This document shows positions 1-10,452 of a DNA stretch of 64,000 nucleotides, piece after piece; within the stretch, counting starts at the first letter, position 1, and every line of letters begins with the position of its first letter. Below the pieces are notes generated by a model that was not told the origin of the DNA, did not search any database, and was given only the letters and a program-made list of their open reading frames with translations. Source of the stretch: Sphaerolaimus hirsutus (lineage: Eukaryota; Nematoda; Chromadorea; Monhysterida; Sphaerolaimidae). Made by a program: the position numbers and the translations under genes. The stretch lies in NCBI GenBank assembly GCA_964036195.1, contig OZ038460.1, positions 7,939,504 to 8,003,503 on the forward strand, in the 5' to 3' direction.

Positions 1-347
1 CGTGAACGAAATGTTTTTAAAAAATTCACAACCATCCGGATCGAGGTAAACAAGGGTTTAACTAAGCGGCCTCCGGGATCGATAGATAGCTGGGCGGTTT
101 GGGGGGGGTAACCCCCCCAATCCCTCATTCGACACCCCTGATGCTCGGTTTTATGCAGCGGTAACAACAACAATCCCACAATATTTTGTGTGTTTTGTCA
201 GGATTTTTCAACGCCGTATTTGTATAAATAGTTGCATACAAGCTTAACATGACATGAATGGACAGAAATTTAGTGCTCGCACTTTCCAAATTATTCGGGT
301 CAACCTAATCAACTCCTCTCAGCAACAACGAGCATCACATCTGCCAG
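1..347. repeat. ELP1 intron end with G/C-run repeat relic
   Basis: Non-coding; this is the intron upstream of the first ELP1 exon in the window. Positions about 60-140 carry a repeat fragment with the words GATAGATAGCTGGGCGG and a G run facing a C run, ending in CGACACCCCTG. The same words recur at 21655-21790, 25508-26030 and 26570-26980, often next to a CAGGGG terminus, so this is one end of a dispersed foldback family. The rest of the stretch shows nothing recognisable. Confidence 0.5.
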
Positions 348-3300
348 CTGCGGCGGCAGCGGCCGCGCCGTGGAACGCGGCAGTCGTCTGGTCGGGGCCG
401 CGCGCGGCGGCACCGGCGTCGTGCTGCAGATGCCGCGCGGCAACTTGGAGCAGGTGCACCCGCGGCCACTCGTCTTGTCCAAGCTGTGCCGTATGCTCGA
501 CCGGCGCATGTACCGCAAAGCGCTGCTGCTCATGACCAGGCACAGGATCAACATGAATTTGGCGTGTGATTTGCAACCGCGGGTGAATTCGAATTACTTT
601 TTCAGTTAATAAAGTGCTATGTGGCACTTGGGGTCCAAACGGGATCATGATCCCGAATCCCGAAAATTTTCGGGGTTTGCGGTCCCGATCCCGAAATCTC
701 ATAGGCGCTACGCACACTGAAGCCGAAATATTCGGCATACGCACGTTTTTGACAAATGCCGAATTAAATGCTGAATAGAAAAAAACTTGCTGAACTCAAA
801 TCGTCCGTACTCTTGAAAATTAGGCGGTTTGTCAATTCAGCATGTATTTCAGCATTCAAAAGATGCGTACACTTTTTCATGCGGAAACCATTCGGCAAAA
901 TCAAATGAAATGTTGAATGCTGATAACGCTCAAATTCGTCCGAATTCGTCCGAATATCGTGCGCACGTTTTCAAAATTCAATATGGCAGCCCCTAAAATG
1001 CCGAATTTAAAACGTCCGAACGGCAATTTTTCAATTCGGATTCGGCAGATGAAAACGTGCGTATGCCGAATATTTCGGCTTCAGTGTGCGTAGCGCCATA
1101 GAAACCAATCCTGATCCCGAAAATCCATACCTGTTTGAACCCTGATGGCACTGAATGATGTTCGTCTGACTTCGCATCTGCTTACTACAGATATTCGAGA
1201 GTGATATTTCGAACTTTGTGAAGGAAGTGGGCGATCCAGATTTACTGAATTTATTTATCGCCGAGCTGAAGTAAGATCCTTTTATGGTTACAGTTTTTAA
1301 ATGTATCATAAAAGCATCTTACTATTTCCTCTCGTTTTGAACAGGGACGAAATTGTGACAGACACACTATACAAGGAGAATCTTCAGTGTATTGATGCGT
1401 ATGCTGAAAACAGTCAAAACAAGTCCTCAAATGCCATTTTGGACAATCTGAGAACTGTTCTAGATGAATTGGTTTCTGGCAACGAGCCAAATGCTCGAAA
1501 ATGGATGAGCTCTCTGATGGTGGCTTATGCGCACAAAACGCCACCTCAACTGGAAGAAGCACTTGATAGGGTCTCGCAGTTCATGCTGGGTGCGCATTTT
1601 TTTGTTTTACCGCTTGCTGGATTAGACATAATTTGGGTGATAAGGATTTTATTCGTCAAAATTCCGACATCAAAATTCGTGTCAACTGAATTCAATCAAG
1701 TCAAATGTGATTTTAACTTTAATATGTGATAGAGCATAGTTTATTTTGTATCGTGACACTTTAATTTTAATCGTTAATTTTCATTGGCCCTGCGCACACT
1801 AGTTTTCACACGAAAATTCGAAAACTGATAAATGAGCTTTGAACGTGTTTGAGTTTTCCACAATGAGTCATTTTGAATCTCCGTCAACTGCAGTTGACGG
1901 CCACTACATTGTAGAAAACTCAAATGCGTTCTAAGCTGATTTATGAGTTTTCGAAATTTCGTGTGAAAACTAGTGTGCGCAGTCACATTGTTTCTGTTAA
2001 GTGTGATGCTTCAAAAAATTGGTGCTATTTAGTTGACATTCAGTTGACACGAATTTGCGATGTCAACTAGTGTGTGTGTGGGCTGTATGAATCAATGACA
2101 TAGCAGTAATCACCCGCAGCTTTTCCCGACGACCAGCGCACAGTGGACGCGTGTCTGCGCCAGTTGGAGTACGTATGCGAGCCGGCAAAGTTGTACAGGT
2201 TCGCATTGGGCACTCACAATTATGACTTGGTGCTCATGCTGGCCGACCGCGCGCAAATGGTCGAGTTTCTCAATTTTTTTAAATTATTTTACTCGATTTT
2301 TATTAATATTTTTTCTCAGGATCCTAAGGAATACCTCCCGTTTCTGAACGAGCTGCGCAGTTTGCCACCCGACTATAGAAAGTACACCATGGAAATGCAC
2401 TTGAATCGACCTCAGCTAGCCCTGCAACATCTTATTCGATGTGCTGGTTTGTCGGAAAATGTCAAATGATACTATTTGTGTTTTGTCTGTGTAAATACAG
2501 ATTAGCCCTGTTTGCAGATGATCATTGGGATGAGCTACTATCTTTCATCCATAAGCATAATCTGCATGCGTCGGCGTTGAAATCTTGCACCGACGAAAAG
2601 CACGCAAAGGTGTGTCCATCCATGACCTGCTTGTGCTTAGAATTTTGTATAGCGGAAGCCCTGCATGTGCATTTCCAAAATCAGATGTTTTTTGCTTTGC
2701 CCACTGGCATCTTGCTGATACTTCATTATTATACCTCGAATTGTAACCTATTCGCTGCACTGTCCATGTATACAGTGAATTCAGTAGCGAGCGCACACTC
2801 AAATGAGCCTTCACGCATTTCATCTGCCATCTGCCGCAGAGTTTGGCGGTGCTGTACGGCGACGTGTTGGCGCAGCGCAACCGGCACGGCGACGCGGCGC
2901 TGGTGCCAATCCCAGACCCTGTAAAACGCTTTGTAAAATGTCAAATACCATGTAAAGTGTCAAAAGTCATGTAAAATGCCCTGCAAAATGACAACCGAGC
3001 ATTTTCCATGACTTTTGACAGTTGCATGACATTTGACATTTTACAGGGCATTTTACAGGGTCTGGGACTGCCCCGAGGTCTACATGCGCGCGGGCGAGTG
3101 CCGACGCGCGGCCGACATGTTCGCGTTGGCGCTCGACCCCGACGGCTTCGCCATGGCCGCCGCCAGAGCGAATGGCCAGTGTGCAGCTAATGATGGTGAA
3201 CTGGTGGACGTGCAGTCGGGACTGCAGCAGATCGCCCTGCAGTGTTCGCACAACGGCAAACATGTGGCCGCGGCGCGCGTGCACGACACTTTTCTAAAGG

Positions 3301-6300
3301 TCGGTGGGTGTTTTATGTCGTGTGTCTATCTAGTAATACTGAGCAAATAAAAACGTACATCTGATATATATATATATATATCCCAGATGTCAAATATCAA
3401 AACAAAATAAAAAATATGATTTTTTAAATACTTCTGCCAGGATTTTCCATGGAAATTTTTCTGAAATTTACCTTTTATACGATTTGCTTTAATACTGATT
3501 TTCCAGCACTCCCCCAACAGGACGGCGTGTCTGCTGCGTCAAGCTACAGCGTATGCGGCGACTGGACGGCGGCTGCCCGGTGCGACCCCCTTGCCACAGT
3601 GCAGCGAGCTGTAGAGCGCGTCGACGCACTGGTGCAACAGCTGCAGCAGCAGGCAAACGACGCGCACGAACACGCGCGCAGGTTGGAACAAGTGCGCCAG
3701 ACCAAGAAGGAGAGACTCAAGCAGATTGTCGATTTGGGTTTGTTCCCTGGTTCTCGTTTTGCACCTTGTTGGCGACAGGCTGGACATGGGTGAACAGTTC
3801 AGAGCTCTGTAAAGTGTAAAGACAAGTGTAAAATGTCGTGCAAACTGTCATACAAATTTGTCATTTTGTTATGCGGTGTCAAAATTTCAAAAAAATCTTC
3901 TTCTTGACCTTGACTTTACACTTTACAGGGCTCGGTACAAAGGTACAAAGTTGACCCAAACTTTGTGAATTTTGCGTGGCAAAGGCCCCACACACACTAG
4001 TTGACATCGACACCTAGTCTCAACTGGTTCATAACCCAATTCCAAGCTTGCATTTGAGCGTCGTTGGTCGGCTCGTGAGAAAACTTTGAATTGTGATGGG
4101 AATCAGTTGACATTTGATGTCGATGTCAATTAGTGTATACTGCGGCGACATTACACATTACAATGAAATCTACCATATCTCATCCGAATAAAAGAACAAA
4201 CATCAAAAAAATTCATCATATTTATCAAATTGCTTCTACTTGGTAATGAGTGATGGAATGTAGTGAGGAATGTAGTGAATTTGGTACAGTTTTTAATGTG
4301 ACCTTATTCATCAAAATATGGCATCATTCATTGTATGGCGATCTCTCCGTCCAGTTTATGTGGGGTAAGCCCAACCACCAACCAGGGTAAGTGACGACAA
4401 CCACCAACTCTCCCAGGCGCCGACCCGTCGGCAATGGACGCTGGCGCTGACGCCTGGTCAGAGTCGAGCGTCACCAGCAGCGCGGCGTCCACCAGCGGCC
4501 GCAGCGGGTTGACAACTAAGTCTAAAGCGGCCGCTGCACGCAAGCACACCACCGCGCACCAACAGACCAGGTGCCAGTCGCAGATCCTGTGAAATGCCCT
4601 GTAAAATGTCAAATGTCATGCACCGAGTTGCCATTTTGCAGGACATTTTACATGACTTCTGACACTTTGCGTGACATTTGACATTTTAGGTGGCATTTTT
4701 CAGGGTCTGGGATTGCCCCCAGGCGACTGCGCCTCAAGGCCGGGTCGCATTGGGAGGATTTGGCCCTGCTGCACGCTATCGCCGACGTGGCCAACTGGGC
4801 CAATGGCGTACAGGGTGCGATACTTGATATTTTGTGGTATTTACACGAGCTTGTTTGATTGCTAGAGGAAAAGGAGTTGCAAAAATCACGAGAGTATGTA
4901 CTTAATCACACTTCATTAGTTTTTGAGGTTTATTTTGTTGGTGTGCATATTTATCTGTGAATGCATGGCATTTTTCAATGGAAACTATTTTTCAATCATG
5001 TGATATTATTTGTCGCGCTCTTAAAATTCTCCCACTTCAATTGAAATTCACTCACAGTGCAATTCACACTCACACAACATCGCACATTCAACACCCATCC
5101 CGCAGCTGAACTGAACAGCTTAGTTCAAGCCCTGGCCCGCCTCGACCAGTGGGCCGCCATCGACCGGCTGCAGTGCGCCGCCGTCGCCGCGCTGGAAACG
5201 ATCGACTGTGCGGTGCACTGCTCGTGGCCGGGTGTGTGGCTGCCGCACATGATGCCGGGACCGTTGGATAAATTGGTGTGTGTGTTTTGTTGTTGTTTTT
5301 TTTTTGGGGGGGGGGGTTGTGAAGTTTTTTCAAGTTGACTTTTTTGCTGGTGGTAGAAAATATTTACCTGAAACACTTAAGGCATACTTTGTGATGTAAT
5401 AATGCTTGTAAGTTGTGATTCATTTATTTGTGTGTTATTTTCTGGCATTAATTGTGTTTGATGGCAATTTTTTGTGCAGTTCGAGCGTGAGATTCCAATG
5501 GAAGGCGCCATGCCCAAGCAAATCGCTATTGGTTGGTTTTTGTTAAATATTTACCGTATTTCCTCGAAATGCCCCCAGGGGGTTTATTTTTTCAGAGTGG
5601 AAATTTTGAGGGGGGTATTTCGAGGGGGGTTTAATATTTCGCCAGAAATTTTACGAAATTCATAGTAGATAGTACGCTTTTATATACCCAAAACAGCTCA
5701 TCAACGTGTCCAAGTAAGGTTTATTTGGACATATCAACGTCCATCGCTACACAAACTAGTATATGTGTATACTTGGCGGACTTGATACTCTGCACTCGCA
5801 CTGATTTATGTCGCACGTTGGAAATGTGCCAACGATAATCAAAGCATGCGATCTTTGTAAAACGATGACAAATTTCGTTGTTGTTAATACATAAACCCAT
5901 AAGATTAAAACTACTATGAATTTTTCAAACTTCTTATTAAAATTGCGCGAGTTAAATTCCTTTGGCACTGTTCCAAAGTGAACCACGCGTGCAAGGTGTA
6001 AAGTCACTGAAGTATAGCTGCGATGCAAACTGCGACCAATACATACATCATTTACTTTGTATACATCATGTACATAATTCCAGACGGGGGGTATTTCGAG
6101 GGGGAGGGTTACTTTTTCCCCAGCTCAAAAACACCTGGGGGTATTTCGAGGGGGGGTTAATTCAAGGGGGAGGGGTAAATCGGGGAAACACGGTATGTAA
6201 TAGAATTTTTTGGCGGCTTGTGGTTTAATATCAACTTTCCCAGAACCTCAAATGGTGCGGCCTGTTTTGCGCATGGACAAAACGTGGATGCTGCACATAG

Positions 6301-6305
6301 TCTGA
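348..6305 (+). CDS. ELP1: Elongator complex protein 1 (ELP1/IKAP), C-terminal half, 5' partial
   Basis: Scaffold subunit of Elongator, the cytosolic complex that starts mcm5U/ncm5U modification of tRNA wobble uridines. Exons: 348-582, 1191-1270, 1345-1589, 2120-2259, 2320-2450, 2501-2609, 2840-2902, 3078-3299, 3521-3737, 4417-4570, 4723-4814, 5106-5275, 5480-5531, 6244-6305 (stop TGA). All phases agree and give about 657 residues. Family signatures are LQMPRGNLE and RINMNL in the first exon, TYDFDLVLM-like THNYDLVLMLAD, DPKEYLPFLNELR, then TPR-like helical repeats. A basic stretch (KSKAAAARKH...) runs into the conserved WEDLALLHAI and corresponds to the basic tRNA-binding region. The segment between the last TPRs and the coiled coil (exon 3521-3737) is shorter than in vertebrates. 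The N-terminal WD40 half lies upstream of the window. Two introns, 2903-3077 and 4571-4722, are introner-like elements. The donor at 2451 (GTCGGA) is weak and was chosen by phase. Confidence 0.95.
704..1097. mobile_element. MITE with 46-bp perfect inverted ends
   Basis: The element starts GGCGCTACGCACACTGAAGC and ends with the exact reverse complement of its first 46 bases. The flanks on both sides read ATA, a possible 3-bp (or TA) target duplication. It has no coding capacity. It lies in an ELP1 intron, inside an older repeat made of CCCGATCCCG-type words (about 640-700 and 1100-1150). The arms are identical, which suggests recent insertion. Confidence 0.8.
1786..1982. mobile_element. MITE, GGCCCTGCGCACACTAG family
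   Basis: Foldback of about 197 bp in an ELP1 intron. The arms begin GGCCCTGCGCACACTAG and return as CTAGTGTGCGCAG. The interior has a second inverted pair around CGAAAACTGATAAATGAG and a central palindrome GTCAACTGCAGTTGAC. Close relatives are at 28724-28924, 14480-14672 and 19151-19363. Confidence 0.8.
2903..3077 (+). mobile_element. Introner-like foldback forming a complete ELP1 intron
   Basis: This 175-bp intron is nothing but a foldback element. Its left arm starts at the donor itself (GTGCCAATCCCAGACCCTG, then TAAAA) and its right arm (CAGGGTCTGGGACTGCCCC, then GAG) ends at the acceptor. Inner arms repeat the words TGTAAAATG, TGTCAAAT and CATGTAAAG in mirror order. The exon junction it interrupts reads ...GCG CTG/GTC TAC ATG..., giving the conserved residues AALVYMRAGE. 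Sister copies are at 4571-4722, 3790-3942, 10515-10671, 12883-13283, 23267-23539 and 56297. Confidence 0.85.
3790..3942 (+). mobile_element. Introner-family foldback inside an ELP1 intron
   Basis: 153-bp copy of the same family. It runs from GTGAACAGTTCAGAGCTCTG to CAGGGCTCGGTACAAAG and is also bounded by GT and AG. The inner arms are TGTAAAGTGTAAAG and CTTTACACTTTACA. It lies 52 bp past the donor of the exon ending at 3737, within a larger intron (3738-4416). Here it may be a plain insertion rather than the intron itself. Confidence 0.7.
3984..4145. mobile_element. MITE, CACACACTAGTTGACATC subtype
   Basis: Foldback of about 160 bp with ends GGCCCCACACACACTAG and the degraded complement TTAGTGTATACTGCGGC. 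The subterminal arms are TTGACATCGACA and TGTCGATGTCAA. It sits in the ELP1 intron 3738-4416. Just downstream, 4141-4370 is a second dispersed repeat whose sister copy is at 8130-8365 (shared words include AATGAAATCTACCATA and ATTCATCAAAATATGG). Confidence 0.6.
4571..4722 (+). mobile_element. Introner-like foldback forming a complete ELP1 intron
   Basis: 152-bp intron coextensive with a foldback element. The left arm at the donor is GTGCCAGTCGCAGATCCTG; the right arm at the acceptor is CAGGGTCTGGGATTGCCCCC, then AG. Internal mirrored words are TGTAAAATGTCAAATGTCATG (split here as TGTAAAATG/TCAAATGTCATG) and CATGACTT/TTTGACATTTTA. The exons join as ACC AG/G CGA within the conserved basic motif before WEDLALL. 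AG/G is a classic proto-splice site. Confidence 0.88.
5552..6195. mobile_element. ACCGTATTT-ended foldback with a nested MITE
   Basis: Element in an ELP1 intron. It opens TACCGTATTTCCTCGAAATG and closes with the complement ending ACACGGTA. It is rich in GGGGGTATTTCGAGG words near both ends. A second element is nested at 5768-6015, with ends GTATACTTGGCGGAC and CACTGAAGTATA; it is related to 31174-31429. Neither codes for protein. Confidence 0.7.
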
Positions 6306-6393
6306 TTTTTTGTTCTCTACTGTTGTTGTTTAAAGAAATTTGTTGTGATATGTTTCTTATATATACAGATTTTTACTTACTAAAATATTAACA

Positions 6394-6399
6394 AATAAA
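6394..6399 (+). terminator. Candidate poly(A) signal of ELP1
   Basis: AATAAA lies 89 bp past the ELP1 stop codon (TGA at 6303-6305). Position and sequence fit a 3' end signal, but no cleavage site can be confirmed. Confidence 0.45.
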
Positions 6400-9300
6400 A
6401 TGCACGCTAGATTTGTTTCGAACTACAACCGCCAAATTTTCCAACGCAAATATTCACGAGTGAACAAGCTGTTGATTACCAAAAATAGAGTGACATGTAT
6501 AATTAATTATATTTACATTTTATGGCGAATGGTCTGTCTGCTCGAAGCTGCAATTGTAAATGGATAAAAAGCTGCTCCATCCATTTTGCATGCATAGCTC
6601 GGGGTTCGGGTGTCAAATTCCTAAAGTAATTATTACAACCGCACTGCGTGTAATTCCAGCGCACTGAGCTCATGACCTCCATAATCCGCAGCATTTTGAC
6701 CACTGACCATGTGCTTCATTTCTCGTATTGTTCCCTAAATGTAGGCCAGAAATTTTCTTTACAAATTCCCTGGGTCACCATGGTATCAACTAAAGTGATC
6801 ACCTGTAATTTCCGTTGCACAATTGTCAAAACGGTCCCAGGTAGCAAATTGTGTGCATGTACAATTAATACAAAAAGGTAACGAAATAGCTGGTTCAGAG
6901 TGACCATTACCCACACGGACTCATTTGTTCATCCCATTGTGTTTGCGATTTGGAGCCTATTGACTCTACGCACTGGGAATTATAATTTCAAGAGGTCACA
7001 AGATGGCGACCGAAACAAAAACAAAAGACTATCTGCTCATCTTTTTACCGGTACCCCGTGCTGAATGGCAAAACATTTAGTAGTCAGATGTGTATGTGTA
7101 CCTTGCCATTATTAGGTGTGCCACTGTGACCAGTGCACATGCATTAATTGCCTTAGAAGCATGACGTTACTCAATCTGAGCATGGTTTTTCTGCTCGGAT
7201 GCGTTCCCACATCAACAGCATGACGCTGGTGTATTCAAGTGCACTTCACAGACCGGCGGCGCTAAATTTCACGCATTTTTGTGTTAATGCGTGAATTGAA
7301 GCATGTTTTTCATGCAGTCGAGTGTTTGGTGGGTAGATTTGGTGGGCAATCTGGCGCTTGGGCGGCGCCCATACGCTGGATTAAGTAGCATAATCTGGGA
7401 AGATATTTAATTGACCCGACATCCATTTCAGTCGGCTCCATGAGTTGTAAATGTATGAGGTTTTGCCCTGCCTTGTTCCAGATTTTTTTCTGATCTTGCA
7501 ACAGCTGCCAATTGGAACCACATCAAACTCTGGCGGCGCTTAATTTTCAATACAATGAGTCGGGCTGCCCGAAAAAAACCCCGAATCGGGCAAATTGAAG
7601 CTCAAACATCGAAGCTCTCATAGTAATCAAGCTTGAGCCTCAGTTTTAGTGCCCTATGATATAATACGGCCATGTGAAACGGTCGCAGTGCCTCCGCCCA
7701 CCTAATCACTTCTGTGGCCGCGTGCCCGTGAAATTGCCCACATTAGTAAGTAGCATTTATCCCATCTCGATTCAATAACATCGCTAGGGGGCGACACATT
7801 TACACGGATCGGTGCACAGGTGCTAATTATCAATTTCCCAGGTGAGAAGAGCTCCAAATTGCACACCTGAAGAAGCGACGGCAGAAATAAATCCTCATAT
7901 TTTTGTGTGTCCGCTGCTATTGGCGCATTGGTGCGTGCGGAAAAGCGTTTTGTAATCACCACGCAAATACTGATTGCGTATTTGCGAATCTGTTTATTAA
8001 TCTAATGTAGAGGTAGTGCTATTTTTATAATATTTAGATTCGTCCGTCGGTTGAATGATTTGTTTTTCGACCTGAATGAATATCCTAGATTGTTTTCATT
8101 TCGGATTTGATATAGTCCACTGATGGCACACCTCACAATGAAATCTACCATACCATATCCCATCTGAATAAAAGAACAAACACATTTTTTCCTCACATCA
8201 AATTTATGGGAAAATACCAATTCACCAAAACCGCGTATTGGACATTTGTAATTAACCTTCCATAAGGTTGATTGTAATTCACTCAGGGTGAATTTGGTGC
8301 ACATTTCGACGTGCCCTTATTCATCAAAATATGGTATCATTCATTGCATAGCGATCTGTGTGTTCAGTTTAAGGACTTATCTCTTGTTGGATGGAACATG
8401 TGTGAGGCATTTTATTTCTTGTTGGATGGAATATGTGTGAGGAACATTTGTATCGACTGCAATCACTGATAAAATCCATTCTGGCATTTCCACACGAGAC
8501 CTTTCCTTAGGCTCTCAACACAAGCTGTTCAAGTTTTCGACTTGGAAATTTAAAAGCGCTATATTTCCTTATATTTAATATTCATTTGTTAGTTCTGATC
8601 TGATTCCGCGGTAATATGAAGTTTGATAAAATTTAAAACTGCTACTTCAACCGATTGATGGGCGTGTAAAATTCAATGTTCGTCATTGGCTCTTGCTATT
8701 TTTATCCGCATTTAAGTGGAAAACAGAAATTCTCTGTAAAATAAATTGGAAACCACTTGTGCGGAAGATTTAGACACAAATTTAATTATCCACCCACCAC
8801 CACCTTCATCACCTTACCGTTGTTCAACGTCGACATACAGTCTACATCACTATATTACCGACAAAAATAACTGATCCTATTTCCCCATTCACCAGCAAAC
8901 TTTCCCATTGAAGCGAATCTTCCACTCATCCTCAATGATTGGCACATCAAAGGGATTATCATAATAGTGTTGCAATATGCGCGCAACTTATTTATCGGCC
9001 CCCAGGTGATAAATATAAGTCGCATCTGTATTATCTCTGACCTATTGTGCAGTCAATATTAATCTCTTCCCAACAAAAAATGACGACAAAACAATGGCAG
9101 CATTGGCTTTTGAAAGTGAAATTTTCTATGGGCTGTCAAAATCGGTGCACAGAAGGCCGGCGGCCACTTTGCCAATTCGCAAAGCACACATGGCCATCAT
9201 CACCTCCGCAATCCAATTGTATTGTATTGGTAGTTGCGGCGGCGGAAAATCGCCGCGGTAGGGCGATATGAGTGGTGAATTAAAAGAGTGTCTACCTAAG

Positions 9301-10079
9301 TATAATAAATATTATGTGGAGAAGTGTGTTTGGAACTTCATATTTTTATTTAATTGAGTAGGAGCCAGTGGCAAGTGGTTGTAATAATAATATTTAGCAG
9401 AAATGGGGGACATTTGCATTTTTAGATATTTTTAGATTGTGCTCCAAGAGTTGTGTTGAACTACATAAGTCTCCATTCAAGTATTTATTGTGGCTCTATG
9501 CACTATTTTATAGTTGAATTTTGGTATACTCGGCAGACATGATACTCTACAAATAGATATGATTTATGTCATCGGCTGGCAGACAGCCAACTGAAAACTT
9601 ATGAATAAAAATTTCGCAAAAAGAAAAAGAAAAAAAGAACAGAAAAGAAATGCTAAACGCCAGAATTGACTAGAGTGATGACGTCATGATGGAGTGTTTC
9701 GCCCGGAAAAATGTACGGTGTAATGTCATCCGAGTATAAGTGGTAAATTTTTCTTTCACACACATTTCAATTTACCAGAATGAATCATTTTAGGTTTCTG
9801 TCAACTGTTATTCACAGATATATTATTATGATAAACTTAAATGCATCGAAAGCAATATCAGTTTCCAATACTTCAACCCAGAGTATGGTGCATTGGGCCA
9901 AGAGGATTTTTCACAAATTGCTGGCAGGTAGCAACCTAAAAGTATAATTTATGAAATAATTACCAATTGATGTTAATTTTACGCTAATTAAACATGGTCA
10001 CTCTCCAAACTCTCACCAAAAAAACCCCAACAAAACCGGAAATTTTCCGGCACTGCCAGCCTAATTCCCGATCTGACCA
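6400..10079. other. Intergenic region, no gene seen
   Basis: No exon-like stretch with coding bias or family similarity was found. Recognisable repeats are the dispersed copy at about 8130-8365 (sister of 4141-4370), a CACCAAAACCGCGTATTG block at about 8222 that recurs at about 15848, and a MITE at 9523-9739. The rest is AT-rich and featureless to me. Confidence 0.5.
9523..9739. mobile_element. MITE, TATACTCGGCAGACATG family
   Basis: The ends are GGTATACTCGGCAGACATG and ATGTCATCCGAGTATAA, with subterminal ATGATACTCTACAAATAG and GACGTCATGATGGAGTG. Copies are at 23143-23619 (interrupted by an introner-family element) and, more distantly, 53053-53727. Confidence 0.65.
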
Positions 10080-10452
10080 ATGAGCGCGCGGCGCGGCGGG
10101 TGGCGCGCCTCCAGCGCAGAGACACTGTAGCCGCAGCGGCGCGCATGCGCCGCCCAGCCGCCGGGGACACTGCTTTTTATGTATCGAGATGTTTTAGTCG
10201 CACACCTTGCCGATATGGTCATTTCTTCCTAAAGCGTTTCTTTTCCCCTTCAATTCGCTTTCCGTGACGCGCTTATGATTTGTTCCGTGTGACCGCTTAG
10301 CGTGAGTAGGTGATTTGAGGCGGAGTTTGCTTAACAAGAAACGTCAATGTTTGTTTTTTGGTCAGTCGTCGATGTTGCTTACAAATTCATTTTTGTTGCA
10401 GATCACTCGTGTCGATATTTTTGCACTATAGCAATAATTAGCTGCGCTCGCG
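10080..10452 (+). promoter_or_regulatory. GC/CpG-rich block upstream of the bHLH gene, likely promoter/5' leader
   Basis: Positions 10080-10170 are strongly GC- and CpG-rich in otherwise AT-rich intergenic DNA. They contain GCGCGCGGCGCGGCGGG and GCGCGCATGCGCCGCC. The block ends about 280 bp before the first ATG of the Olig-like gene. No clear TATA box was identified. The promoter role is inferred from position and base composition only. Confidence 0.4.

Noticed and set aside
4328-4646. Minus-strand open frames across ELP1 exon 10
   Set aside because: Shadow of the plus-strand exon 4417-4570 and of the introner arms.
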